Assembly (NCBI GenBank): GCA_030951065.1
Contig: JAUZQH010000153.1
Coordinates: 1-12,285 of the forward strand
DNA from: Mariprofundus sp.
GTDB taxonomy: Bacteria > Pseudomonadota > Zetaproteobacteria > Mariprofundales > Mariprofundaceae
Direction of reading: 5' to 3'
DNA: 12,285 nucleotides
Under the pieces are notes generated by a model, which was not told the DNA's origin, searched no databases, and saw only the letters and a program-made list of their open reading frames with translations. Every line of letters starts with the position of its first letter. The first letter of the stretch is position 1. Shown one piece after another: positions 1 to 7,250 of the stretch. The translations under genes and the position numbers were made by a program.

Positions 1-1
1 T

Positions 2-727
2 ACGGTGGTGCATATCAATGCCGGTGTGGCTGGTCTCGTATGTGCGCTGATGCTGGGGAAACGTACCGGTTATCCGAAAGAGCCGATGATGCCGCACAAC
101 CTGGTGCTGACTGTGATAGGTGCAGCACTGTTGTGGGTCGGCTGGTTCGGTTTTAATGCAGGTTCAGAACTGGCTGCAGACGGCACTGCGGGTATGGCGT
201 TGCTGGTTACTCAGGTGGCTGCTGCAACGGCAGTATTGGCATGGTGCGTGGCTGAAAAAATGGTTTTCGGGAAAGCCAGTTTACTGGGCGCATGTTCCGG
301 TGCGGTTGCCGGACTGGTGGCGATTACACCTGCTTCCGGTTTTGTCGGCCCGATTGGCGCACTGGCGATTGGCGCTGCTGCCGGCGCACTGTGTTTCTGT
401 GCGGTAGCCTTCATGAAGAAAGCGCTGGGCTATGATGATTCACTGGATGCATTCGGCGTACATGGCATAGGCGGTATCGTGGGAGCACTTCTGACCGGCG
501 TATTTGTTTCTGCCTCATTCGGCGGCGCAGGTCTGGCTGAAGGCGTGAGCATAGGGGGCCAGGTCATGGTGCAGCTCAAAGCGATTGTATTTACGATTGC
601 CTATTGTGCGGTAGTAACATTCGTGATCCTGAAGGTGATCGATATGGTGGTTGGCCTGCGTGTTGATGAAGAAGCAGAACGCGAAGGTCTGGATATTACA
701 TCACATGGCGAGCAGGTGCTGGGTTAA
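2..727 (+). CDS. amt: Ammonium transporter Amt, C-terminal part (5' end outside window)
   Basis: Integral inner-membrane channel that brings ammonium into the cell. The reading frame is already open at the window edge, so the N-terminal half is missing; about 241 codons remain. Both pore histidines of the Amt family can be seen: one in TVVHINAGVAGL at the very start (codon 11-13) and one in FGVHGIGGIVGALLTGVF (codon 461-463). Several Gly/Ala-rich membrane helices follow one another, and the end is the charged cytoplasmic tail GLRVDEEAEREGLDITSHGE, the segment that in this family contacts PII (GlnK) proteins. A glnK gene just upstream is common for amt but lies outside the window. The gene converges with the kinase gene on the other strand and is followed by an intrinsic terminator. 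The family call is near certain; the exact Amt paralogue cannot be told. Confidence 0.97.
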   Translation, partial: TVVHINAGVAGLVCALMLGKRTGYPKEPMMPHNLVLTVIGAALLWVGWFGFNAGSELAADGTAGMALLVTQVAAATAVLAWCVAEKMVFGKASLLGACSGAVAGLVAITPASGFVGPIGALAIGAAAGALCFCAVAFMKKALGYDDSLDAFGVHGIGGIVGALLTGVFVSASFGGAGLAEGVSIGGQVMVQLKAIVFTIAYCAVVTFVILKVIDMVVGLRVDEEAEREGLDITSHGEQVLG

Positions 728-755
728 TCAGTAACTGTGATCATGCAAGAATTGT

Positions 756-805
756 AGAAGATACTAAAAAATATTCCCACCCGGTTCAGGAATAGGGTGT
801 CTTCT
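756..805 (+). other. Possible structured 3' untranslated segment of amt
   Basis: Nine bases at 756-764 (AGAAGATAC) can pair with 797-805 (GTGTCTTCT), with one G-U wobble, and an inner hairpin ATTCC/GGAAT can form inside the loop. This lies between the amt stop codon and its terminator. It could be a 3' UTR fold or part of a 3'-end-derived small RNA. No known RNA family is recognised, and chance pairing is possible. Confidence 0.25.
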
Positions 806-814
806 GCACAAAGG

Positions 815-849
815 CAGGGAGCGGTTTTTTGCCGCTCCCTGTTTTTTTT
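815..849 (+). terminator. Intrinsic terminator of amt
   Basis: A perfect 10-bp GC-rich stem (CAGGGAGCGG at 815-824, CCGCTCCCTG at 832-841) encloses a 7-base T-rich loop and is followed at once by eight T residues (842-849). This is a textbook rho-independent terminator on the plus strand, about 90 bp after the amt stop. The minus strand has only a weak T-rich stretch after the stem, so it is unlikely to serve the kinase gene well. Confidence 0.93.
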
Positions 850-872
850 GGATTGAGTAATTTCAGACGAGG

Positions 873-900
873 TGGAAGCAAGGCTGAAGCCTTGCTTCCA
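873..900. repeat. Perfect 12-bp inverted repeat with TGAA loop
   Basis: TGGAAGCAAGGC at 873-884 and its exact complement at 889-900 are separated by TGAA. The hairpin lies between the two convergent genes, just beyond the amt terminator and 43 bp past the stop of the kinase gene. Neither side has a T-tract, so it is not a classical terminator. It may act as a 3'-end stabiliser or attenuating stem for the minus-strand kinase transcript, or be a dispersed palindromic repeat. The symmetry is directly visible; the role is not. Confidence 0.7.
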
Positions 901-942
901 GGGCTGTTAATGCAGTGGCCTCATGTTGTTAATTATACCGTT

Positions 943-2646
943 TTACGATGTGAAATAGAAAAGCAGCAGCAGGTTGGTGATGATCAGAATGATGGAAAGT
1001 CCACGCCAGAAGCTGACGGGATCACGTTCAAGAAGAGGCGCATGGGATTTCATTAGCGCCGGGTTGGGGTTGGTCAGGTCGCTAAGGAATTCGGACATTA
1101 CTTCGTACCGTTTTTCGGGATCCGGATTGACGGCTTTCTTGATGGCACCGTCCATCCAGATCGGCACATTCAGATTATATTTGCGCACGGAGATATAATC
1201 GTAGCTCTTTCTGCGCGCGGTCTTGTCCTGTTCGGCGTACGGATAATGTCCGCCCGATAACATTTTGTACACGGTGACGCCGAGTGAGAACAGGTCGCTT
1301 TTTGGCGTGCCCTCATAGCCATCGAACAGTTCCGGCGCGATAAAATTTGCAGTGCCTTCAATATGTTGCTGTTCAACCGGTGTGTGGATCTCTTTGAGTC
1401 CGGCCACCTGGGTGGAACCAAAATCGATGATTTTGATAATGCCGTGTTTGTCGATCATAATGTTTTCAGGCTTGATATCCTGATGTACCATTTCCCTGCG
1501 GTGAAAGGCTCTCAAGCCTTTGATGATCTGGTCAACAATGCGGCGCACTTCATCCAGGTTGGGTTCAGGGTTGTCCAGAATCCATTGTGCCAGTGAACTG
1601 CCTTCAAGGAATTCGGTGACATAGTAAATACAACTGCGCTTGCGTTTGAGATGGTGAACCTTGAACACATGCGGGCTGTCTATGCGCCGGCCAACCCATA
1701 CTTCATGCAGGAATTTATCGATATAAGCCGGATCATCCTCAAAATTCACCGAGGGTGTTTTGATGACCACGGTTTCACCACTTTCAATATCCTCGGCCAG
1801 ATAGACCTGGATGGTGACGCTGGTATGAAGCTCTTTAATGATGCGATAACCATCAAGAATCATGCCGGCATCCAGCGGTGGCGGGAAGGGGAGTTCGGTC
1901 AGTTGACGGTAATATTCCTCTTCATTCTGATTGGGCAGTTGCGTGATATGAATGATCTGACAGGTTACATTATCATTGCTGCCTGCTTCGAGAGCCGCAT
2001 CGACAACAGCAGCGGCGGCGCTTTCGACATCGGATGCCAGTGCCAGGTTTTTGATCCGTTCATCATCAATGAATTCATGGACGCCGTCGGTGCTGAGCAG
2101 GAAAATGTCGTCAACTTCCACGCTATGTTTGGCGTAATCGAAATTCACCTCATGCTCACCACCCATAGCGCGTGCCAGAAAGGCTTTCTTACGGTCGATG
2201 ACCAGATGGTGATCTTTGGTCAGGCGGGTGATTTTGCCTTTGCGGATGCGATAAAGGCGTGAATCACCCACATGGAATACATGCGCTGTGGTTGATTTCA
2301 GCACCAGTGCAACCAGTGTGGAAGCCAGACTCAATTCAGACTGGTATCGCTTTTGCCCCTGACTATACAACCATGAATTCAGGGATCGAATAATACGATC
2401 ACCGGAAGTTTCAACACTCCATGATTGCGGTGTACTCATATAGTCGGAAATAAAACCCTGCACGCAATATTCGCTGGCTTCCTTACCCGCTTCGCTTGAG
2501 CCGACACCGTCGGCGGTGACAGCGACCATGCCTTTGTGGGTCAGTTCCATGCCTTCAGGGATACGAATGCCGCAGCAGTCCTCGTTTTGCGACTTGATGC
2601 CCGCCCGGGAGCATTGGCCTGCTTCAACGATCAGTTTATTTGTCAT
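943..2646 (-). CDS. PP2C phosphatase-Ser/Thr kinase fusion, membrane anchored
   Basis: A bifunctional protein of 567 residues from the chosen ATG. Residues about 1-235 are a PP2C-type phosphatase: QNED (D23), TADGVG (D46), HVGDSRLY (D128), STDGVHE (D187) and GSNDNVT (D225) supply the usual metal-binding acidic residues. Residues about 265-525 are a Hanks-type kinase with K296 (VVIK), E315, HQDIKPEN (D390, K392, N395), DFG (D408) and APE (437-439). The three glycines of the nucleotide loop are absent (ELHTSVTIQVYLAED), and HRD is HQD. One hydrophobic helix (about 547-565) ends the protein and anchors it with the enzymes in the cytosol. ATG 2646 has AAGG five bases upstream; the frame also allows TTG 2664 and ATG 2658, which lack such a site. 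The gene starts 18 bp after the narK stop, so they are probably cotranscribed. A kinase next to nasA and nirB is also known in Pseudomonas aeruginosa (PA1782). It is probably a regulator of nitrate uptake or assimilation; the substrate is unknown. Confidence 0.93.
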   Translation of the reverse strand: MTNKLIVEAGQCSRAGIKSQNEDCCGIRIPEGMELTHKGMVAVTADGVGSSEAGKEASEYCVQGFISDYMSTPQSWSVETSGDRIIRSLNSWLYSQGQKRYQSELSLASTLVALVLKSTTAHVFHVGDSRLYRIRKGKITRLTKDHHLVIDRKKAFLARAMGGEHEVNFDYAKHSVEVDDIFLLSTDGVHEFIDDERIKNLALASDVESAAAAVVDAALEAGSNDNVTCQIIHITQLPNQNEEEYYRQLTELPFPPPLDAGMILDGYRIIKELHTSVTIQVYLAEDIESGETVVIKTPSVNFEDDPAYIDKFLHEVWVGRRIDSPHVFKVHHLKRKRSCIYYVTEFLEGSSLAQWILDNPEPNLDEVRRIVDQIIKGLRAFHRREMVHQDIKPENIMIDKHGIIKIIDFGSTQVAGLKEIHTPVEQQHIEGTANFIAPELFDGYEGTPKSDLFSLGVTVYKMLSGGHYPYAEQDKTARRKSYDYISVRKYNLNVPIWMDGAIKKAVNPDPEKRYEVMSEFLSDLTNPNPALMKSHAPLLERDPVSFWRGLSIILIITNLLLLFYFTS

Positions 2647-2664
2647 TCCGGCCTTCATTGCCAA

Positions 2665-4170
2665 TCAATGCAGTTCAATTTTCTCAATGCTACCATCTTC
2701 GTTTTCTTCGTACATAAAACCCCCGGGTTCTTCAAGGGCGAACAGGGTAATGAATAATACAGCTATAGCTGCACAGGCAATAGTGATGAAGAAGGTCTGG
2801 GAAGAAACAAATGACAGAATTGTCAGAAAGATTACACCGCCGACATTGCCAAAGGCACCGGCCATACCGGCGACCTGTCCGGTCAGGCGCCGTTTCACCA
2901 ACGGTACAACCGCATACACTGCGCCGTTACCCGCGTTAACAAACACCGAAGCAAGAATGACTGCGCCTATAGCAGCGGGAATCGACCAGCTTGCATCAAT
3001 CTGGCTCATCATAAAATAACCGATAGCAAGACCGGCAAGGGTAATCGTCAGTGTTTTTTTCCGGCCAAATATATCACTGAGCATACCGCCAGCCGGTCGC
3101 ATGATCAGGTTGAGACCAGCAAAAACGGAGGCTACCAAAGCGGCTTGGGCGATGGAAAGGTTGGCTGTCTCCCTAAAAGTATCAAAGAAAAACAGTGGTA
3201 ACATGGAAATTACCGCCAATTCCGATCCAAATGTCACCATATAAGCTAAATCGAGAACGGCAACCTGCCTGAATTTATAACGGTGAATTTCAGCTACCGG
3301 TTTGGCATCTGCGGCAAACAGTCCTTTGTTGATGCGATAAATCTGCAAGACCTGATAGGCGTACATAACCAGCAGCGACAAATAAATGACAGACGTTTCG
3401 ATCTCGGTGAAAATACTCAGGTTGCTCGGCCCGATCTTCCAGGCCAGTACGCCGAGTGCCAGATACAACGGTGCTGTCATCAGGCAGTACAGGTAGAAAT
3501 CACCCTTGCTGGTGACTTCCATGGCACCAAGATTTTTTGGTCGGAAATAGGTGGTCCCTTTCGGGTTGTTGCTTACCGAGAAATAAAATATGAATGAAAA
3601 TACCAGTGCCAAAATGCCGGTTGTAGCCACCGCCCAGCGCCAGCCGTCATCGCCGCCGACCCATAGTGCAATCGTTGGCAAGGCTATGGCAGCACCGGCT
3701 GAACCGAAGTTGCCCCAGCCGCCATAGATGCCCTCTGCTGTACCCACCTGTCTGGCCGGAAACCATTCGGAAACCAGTCGAATACCAATCACAAAGCCTG
3801 CTCCGACAAAACCGAGCATGAAACGGTAAATAGCCAGCTTTTCAAAACTGTCAGCAAAGGCAAACAGGAAGCAGAATGCGCTGGCTGCAGCCAGCAGAAC
3901 TGAAAAGGTTATTTTCGGGCCATATTTATCGACCAGCATACCGATGATAATGCGCGCTGGTATGGTCAGTGCCACGTTCAGGATGAGTAGCAGTTTCACT
4001 TCCTGATCGGATAGCCCGAAGGTTTCACGAATAGAGGCCATGAGCGGGGCAAAGTTGAACCACACCACAAAGCTGATAAAAAATGCCAGCCATGACATGT
4101 GCAGAATTTTCATCTTACCTGTAAATGCAAATAGATTGATCTTGCTTGAGTCTACGCCTGTAGTGGTCAT
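2665..4170 (-). CDS. narK: NarK/NasA-family nitrate (nitrite) transporter, MFS
   Basis: An inner-membrane permease of 501 residues that imports nitrate for assimilation. The family's two glycine-rich nitrate signatures are present (GWGNFGSAGA, 151-160; GAFGNVGGVIF, 438-448), with the MFS loop motifs DKYGPK (81-86) and RPAGGMLSDIFGRKK (358-372). R73 in helix 2 and R358 near helix 8 sit where NarK proteins carry their two anion-binding arginines. The protein is longer than many NarK relatives. By eye there are about 14 hydrophobic segments; the two extra ones (about 225-246 and 261-280) lie in the central region between the two six-helix halves. The C-terminus is an acidic tail (481-501). The ATG at 4170 has an AAGGA site eight bases upstream. 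A -24/-12 promoter precedes the gene, and the kinase/phosphatase gene follows in the same unit. The context (nirBD and assimilatory reductase) supports nitrate uptake; nitrite or antiport cannot be excluded. Confidence 0.95.
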   Translation of the reverse strand: MTTTGVDSSKINLFAFTGKMKILHMSWLAFFISFVVWFNFAPLMASIRETFGLSDQEVKLLLILNVALTIPARIIIGMLVDKYGPKITFSVLLAAASAFCFLFAFADSFEKLAIYRFMLGFVGAGFVIGIRLVSEWFPARQVGTAEGIYGGWGNFGSAGAAIALPTIALWVGGDDGWRWAVATTGILALVFSFIFYFSVSNNPKGTTYFRPKNLGAMEVTSKGDFYLYCLMTAPLYLALGVLAWKIGPSNLSIFTEIETSVIYLSLLVMYAYQVLQIYRINKGLFAADAKPVAEIHRYKFRQVAVLDLAYMVTFGSELAVISMLPLFFFDTFRETANLSIAQAALVASVFAGLNLIMRPAGGMLSDIFGRKKTLTITLAGLAIGYFMMSQIDASWSIPAAIGAVILASVFVNAGNGAVYAVVPLVKRRLTGQVAGMAGAFGNVGGVIFLTILSFVSSQTFFITIACAAIAVLFITLFALEEPGGFMYEENEDGSIEKIELH

Positions 4171-4228
4171 TGTTGTTATCCTTGGAGCTACTGAGTGGCA
4201 GTAGCGCTATTATTTATGATAGATATAC

Positions 4229-4244
4229 AGCAAGGGCGCTGCCA
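4229..4244 (-). promoter_or_regulatory. Sigma-54 (-24/-12) promoter of narK-kinase unit
   Basis: Read on the minus strand, the sequence is TGGCAG-CGCCC-TTGCT, matching TGGCAC-N5-TTGCW at all but the last base of the -24 element. The essential GG and GC have the correct spacing. Transcription should begin near 4218, giving a leader of about 48 bases before the narK ATG. The match comes from reading the sequence; the start site is inferred. Confidence 0.82.
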
Positions 4245-4317
4245 GACAATCCTGTTGTTGGAATGCTAGTGATACTGCTGATTTTCAGGGATTCACCGTG
4301 CCTTTTCAGATTATAAA

Positions 4318-4335
4318 ATAGGCATATGTGCCTAT
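4318..4335. promoter_or_regulatory. Palindrome between divergent promoters, candidate activator site
   Basis: ATAGGCA-TATG-TGCCTAT is an inverted repeat with perfect 7-bp arms. It lies about 75 bp upstream of the narK -24 element and about 60 bp upstream of the nirB one, a usual position for an upstream site of a sigma-54 activator. It does not fit the enteric NtrC consensus (GCAC-N7-GTGC), so the binding protein may be a diverged NtrC or another regulator. Confidence 0.45.
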
Positions 4336-4396
4336 ATATTATGCAAAACGAATGAGCGTTTCAACTTTATTTGGGAAAATCATTAAGAGATATGGA

Positions 4397-4412
4397 TGGC
4401 ATCAAGGTTGCT
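4397..4412 (+). promoter_or_regulatory. Sigma-54 (-24/-12) promoter of nirB operon
   Basis: TGGCAT-CAAGG-TTGCT matches TGGCAC-N5-TTGCW with one mismatch, and the GG (4398-4399) and GC (4410-4411) are correctly spaced. Transcription is predicted near 4423, giving a 27-base leader with a GAGG ribosome site (4441-4444) before the ATG at 4450. Together with the matching promoter facing the other way, this implies coordinated nitrogen-regulated expression. Confidence 0.85.
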
Positions 4413-4449
4413 TTGTTCTATGATAATATATTTACCCCACGAGGTTAAA

Positions 4450-6909
4450 ATGAACGTAAAGAAAAAACTGGTAATGATTGGTAATGGCATGGCGGGTGTG
4501 CGGGCGATTGAGGAAATTCTCGATGCCAACCCGGATATGTTTGATATTACAATCTTTGGCGCAGAGAAATATCCCAACTACAATCGTATCATGCTTTCGC
4601 CGGTGCTGGCCGGTGACACCACGATTGAGGATATTATCCTTAATGACGAGCAGTGGTATGCCGATAACGATATTACGCTGCATCTGGGCAAACGCATCAA
4701 GGAAATTCAGCGCGGTTATCGCAAGGTGGTTGCCGAGGATGGCACTGAGGTTGAATACGATAATCTGATTATCGCCACCGGTACCAACCCGTTCATTATC
4801 CCGATTCCGGGTCATGATAAAGAAGGCGTGATGGCTTTCCGGTATATTGATTATTGCGATGCCATGGTTGAGGCAGCCAAAACCTATAAAAAAGCGGCCG
4901 TGATTGGCGGCGGCCTGTTGGGTTTGGAGGCAGCCAAGGGGCTGTTGCATCTGGGTATGGATGTGACCGTGATTCACGATCAGGCCACCCTGATGAATAT
5001 GCAGCTCGATTCTGTTGCCGGAGAAATGCTGCGGGCTGATCTGGAAGCGCAGGGCATGAAGTTCAAGGTTTCCACCCTGACCACTGAAGTGTTGGGTGAG
5101 CAACGTGTTACCGGCCTGAAGTTCAAGGATGGTTCTCAGCTGGATTGTGATCTGCTGATCATGGCTGTGGGTATTCGCCCGAATATGAGTTTAGCCAGGG
5201 ATTGTGGTCTGTTTTGTAATCGCGGTATTGTGGTCAATGATTATATGCAGACAGTCACTGACCCGTCTGTATATGCGGTTGGCGAGTGCGCCGAGCATCG
5301 TGGCATTGCTTATGGTTTAGTCGCGCCGCTGTTTGAGCAGGCCAGAACACTGGCCCATATGATTACCGGTCAGGGCCTGAAAACCTATGAAGGCTCGGTG
5401 GTCTCCACCAAGCTGAAGATTTCCGGTGTCGATGTGTTCTCAGCCGGTGATTTCATGGGCACGCCGGGTGCGGATGTGATTGAGCTGATGGATAAAGTCG
5501 GCGGTGTGTATAAAAAGCTGGTGCTTGAAGATGACCAGATCAAGGGCGTGGTGATGTTCGGCGATACCGCCGACGGGCCGACCTTTTTCCAGTGGATGCA
5601 GGACGGCAAGGATGTGTCGGAATTGCGTTCCACACTGTTGTTTTCGGCTTCGGGCCTGGGGGATTCCGGCCATTCCGGTTTGGATCAGGCTTCTGCCATG
5701 GCGGATGATACGATTGTTTGCGGCTGTAACGGCGTCAGCAAAAAGAATATTGTAGACGCTATCGTCAAAGAGGGTTTGACCACACGCAAGGAAATTACGG
5801 CCTGTAACCAGGCTGCCGGTTCCTGTGGAGGTTGTGCAGGGCTGGTCGATCAGCTGCTGGCTTCCACGCTTGGTACGGCCTTTGTGGAGTCCGAGCATGA
5901 GCCGATTTGCGCCTGCACAGAACTGAATCATGAACAGGTCAAGGAACAGATCAGGAACAAGAAACTGACCATGGTGCGTGAAGTCATGAACGTGCTGGAG
6001 TGGGAGGGCGAGGGTTGTCATGTCTGTCGTCCGGCGATTAATTATTACATTGGTATGATCTGGCCGGAAGATTCGGAAGATGATCGCAGTAGCCGAATTG
6101 CCAATGAGAAAATGCATGCCAATATCCAGAAAGACGGCACGTTCTCTGTGATTCCGCGCATCTACGGCGGCGAAACGACGCCGGATGATCTGATCCGCAT
6201 CGCCACGGTGGCCAAGAAATATAATGTGCCGACCGTGAAGATTACCGGCGGCCAGCGCATCGATCTGCTCGGCGTCAAGAAGGAAGATTTAACGGCTATG
6301 TGGAAGGACCTGGATATGCCTTCCGGTTACGCATACGGCAAGGCGCTGCGCACGGTGAAAACATGCGTGGGTTCCGAGTGGTGCCGTTTCGGCACCCAGG
6401 ACTCGACCGCGCTCGGTAGTCAGCTGGAGAAAGAGCTGGAGCGCGTATGGTTCCCGGCCAAGGTGAAGCTGGGCGTATCGGGTTGCCCGCGTAATTGTGC
6501 TGAGTCAACGATCAAGGATATCGGCATTGTCGGTGTGGATGGCGGCTGGGAAATCAGTACCGGCGGTAACGGTGGCGTGCATGTCGTGGCCACAGAACTG
6601 TTGTGTATTGTCGAAACGGCAGAAGAAGTGGAAGAAATCTGCAAGGCTTATTTGCAGCACTATCGGGAAACAGGCCGTCATAATGAGCGCTGTGCACCGT
6701 GGCAACAGCGGGTTGGACTGGAAAGCATCAAGGCGGTAGTGGTGGATGATTTGGACAATCGCAAGGCGCTGGTCGAGCGTCTGCATCGCTACCTTGCCAC
6801 ACAGGACAAGGATCCGTGGCAGGAACGTATTGCTGATGCGGAAAAAGAAAACACAATCAAATTTTCGGAATATAAGCCGATTGATATTCCGGTAAGGGTG
6901 GAAGCGTAA
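4450..6909 (+). CDS. nirB: Nitrite reductase (NADH) large subunit NirB
   Basis: Cytoplasmic siroheme enzyme of 819 residues that reduces nitrite to ammonium with NAD(P)H. Domains in order: an FAD/NAD(P)H oxidoreductase (GNGMAG at 11-16, second dinucleotide motif VIGGGLLGLEA near 153); two BFD-like [2Fe-2S] modules (C424, C426, C459, C462 and C487, C489, C523, C526); a ferredoxin-like half domain (PRIYGGETTPDDLIRIA); and the siroheme/[4Fe-4S] domain with C639-x5-C645 and C679-x3-C683 (GCPRNC). Length and domain set agree with NirB proteins of other bacteria. The frame stays open back to an ATG at 4396, but that would place the start inside the -24 promoter element and add 18 unrelated residues; ATG 4450 has GAGG five bases upstream and begins with the usual MNVKKKLVMIGNGMAG. 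nirD follows two bases after the stop. All cluster ligands are present. Confidence 0.97.
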   Translation: MNVKKKLVMIGNGMAGVRAIEEILDANPDMFDITIFGAEKYPNYNRIMLSPVLAGDTTIEDIILNDEQWYADNDITLHLGKRIKEIQRGYRKVVAEDGTEVEYDNLIIATGTNPFIIPIPGHDKEGVMAFRYIDYCDAMVEAAKTYKKAAVIGGGLLGLEAAKGLLHLGMDVTVIHDQATLMNMQLDSVAGEMLRADLEAQGMKFKVSTLTTEVLGEQRVTGLKFKDGSQLDCDLLIMAVGIRPNMSLARDCGLFCNRGIVVNDYMQTVTDPSVYAVGECAEHRGIAYGLVAPLFEQARTLAHMITGQGLKTYEGSVVSTKLKISGVDVFSAGDFMGTPGADVIELMDKVGGVYKKLVLEDDQIKGVVMFGDTADGPTFFQWMQDGKDVSELRSTLLFSASGLGDSGHSGLDQASAMADDTIVCGCNGVSKKNIVDAIVKEGLTTRKEITACNQAAGSCGGCAGLVDQLLASTLGTAFVESEHEPICACTELNHEQVKEQIRNKKLTMVREVMNVLEWEGEGCHVCRPAINYYIGMIWPEDSEDDRSSRIANEKMHANIQKDGTFSVIPRIYGGETTPDDLIRIATVAKKYNVPTVKITGGQRIDLLGVKKEDLTAMWKDLDMPSGYAYGKALRTVKTCVGSEWCRFGTQDSTALGSQLEKELERVWFPAKVKLGVSGCPRNCAESTIKDIGIVGVDGGWEISTGGNGGVHVVATELLCIVETAEEVEEICKAYLQHYRETGRHNERCAPWQQRVGLESIKAVVVDDLDNRKALVERLHRYLATQDKDPWQERIADAEKENTIKFSEYKPIDIPVRVEA

Positions 6910-6911
6910 CC

Positions 6912-7238
6912 ATGAGTGATGCTACAACATACAACTGGGTTGAAGTGTGTAAACTGGATGAAATACCGCCATCACAGGCGCGCACGGTGAATGCCGGTGA
7001 AACCATGATTGCGGTGTTTCGCCTGAGCGATGACCGCGTCAAAGCAGTGGAAAATCGCTGTCCGCATAAACAGGGGCCGCTGGCTGAAGGGATTATTTCC
7101 GGTGACGATATTCTCTGCCCGCTACATAACTGGCGCATTCATCTCGATAGCGGCGAAGTCGCAGCTCCGGATCATGGTTGTGTCAAAACCTATCCGGTCA
7201 AGGTCGAAGGCGGGCAGGTGTTTTTGAGCCTGGGCTGA
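6912..7238 (+). CDS. nirD: Nitrite reductase small subunit NirD (Rieske type)
   Basis: Small subunit (108 residues) partnering NirB in NADH-dependent nitrite reduction. It is a Rieske-fold protein with the full ligand set C50-x-H52 (RCPHKQGPL) and C69-x2-H72 (CPLHNW), so it should carry a [2Fe-2S] cluster. The Escherichia coli NirD, by contrast, is a Rieske-like fold without the cluster. The start codon lies two bases after the nirB stop, with GGAAG seven bases upstream (6900-6904), so translation is probably coupled. The next gene is separated by a palindromic element, which may weaken cotranscription. Confidence 0.95.
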   Translation: MSDATTYNWVEVCKLDEIPPSQARTVNAGETMIAVFRLSDDRVKAVENRCPHKQGPLAEGIISGDDILCPLHNWRIHLDSGEVAAPDHGCVKTYPVKVEGGQVFLSLG

Positions 7239-7250
7239 TAGGGTAAAGTC

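Noticed and set aside
1651..2262. 203-codon plus-strand open frame opposite the PP2C domain
   Set aside because: It lies wholly antisense to a gene with clear PP2C motifs, shows no recognisable domain, and has no ribosome site that I can see.
2647..2664. TTG or earlier ATG start for the kinase/phosphatase, abutting the narK stop
   Set aside because: Neither has a purine-rich site at the right distance; ATG 2646 has AAGG five bases upstream.
4341..4357. Possible NtrC site TGCAAAACGAATGAGCG
   Set aside because: Only one half agrees with TGCACC-N5-GGTGCA; too weak to call.
4432..5103. 223-codon minus-strand open frame opposite nirB
   Set aside because: Antisense shadow of a well-supported gene; its composition is rich in His and Gln, as expected from a reversed coding strand.
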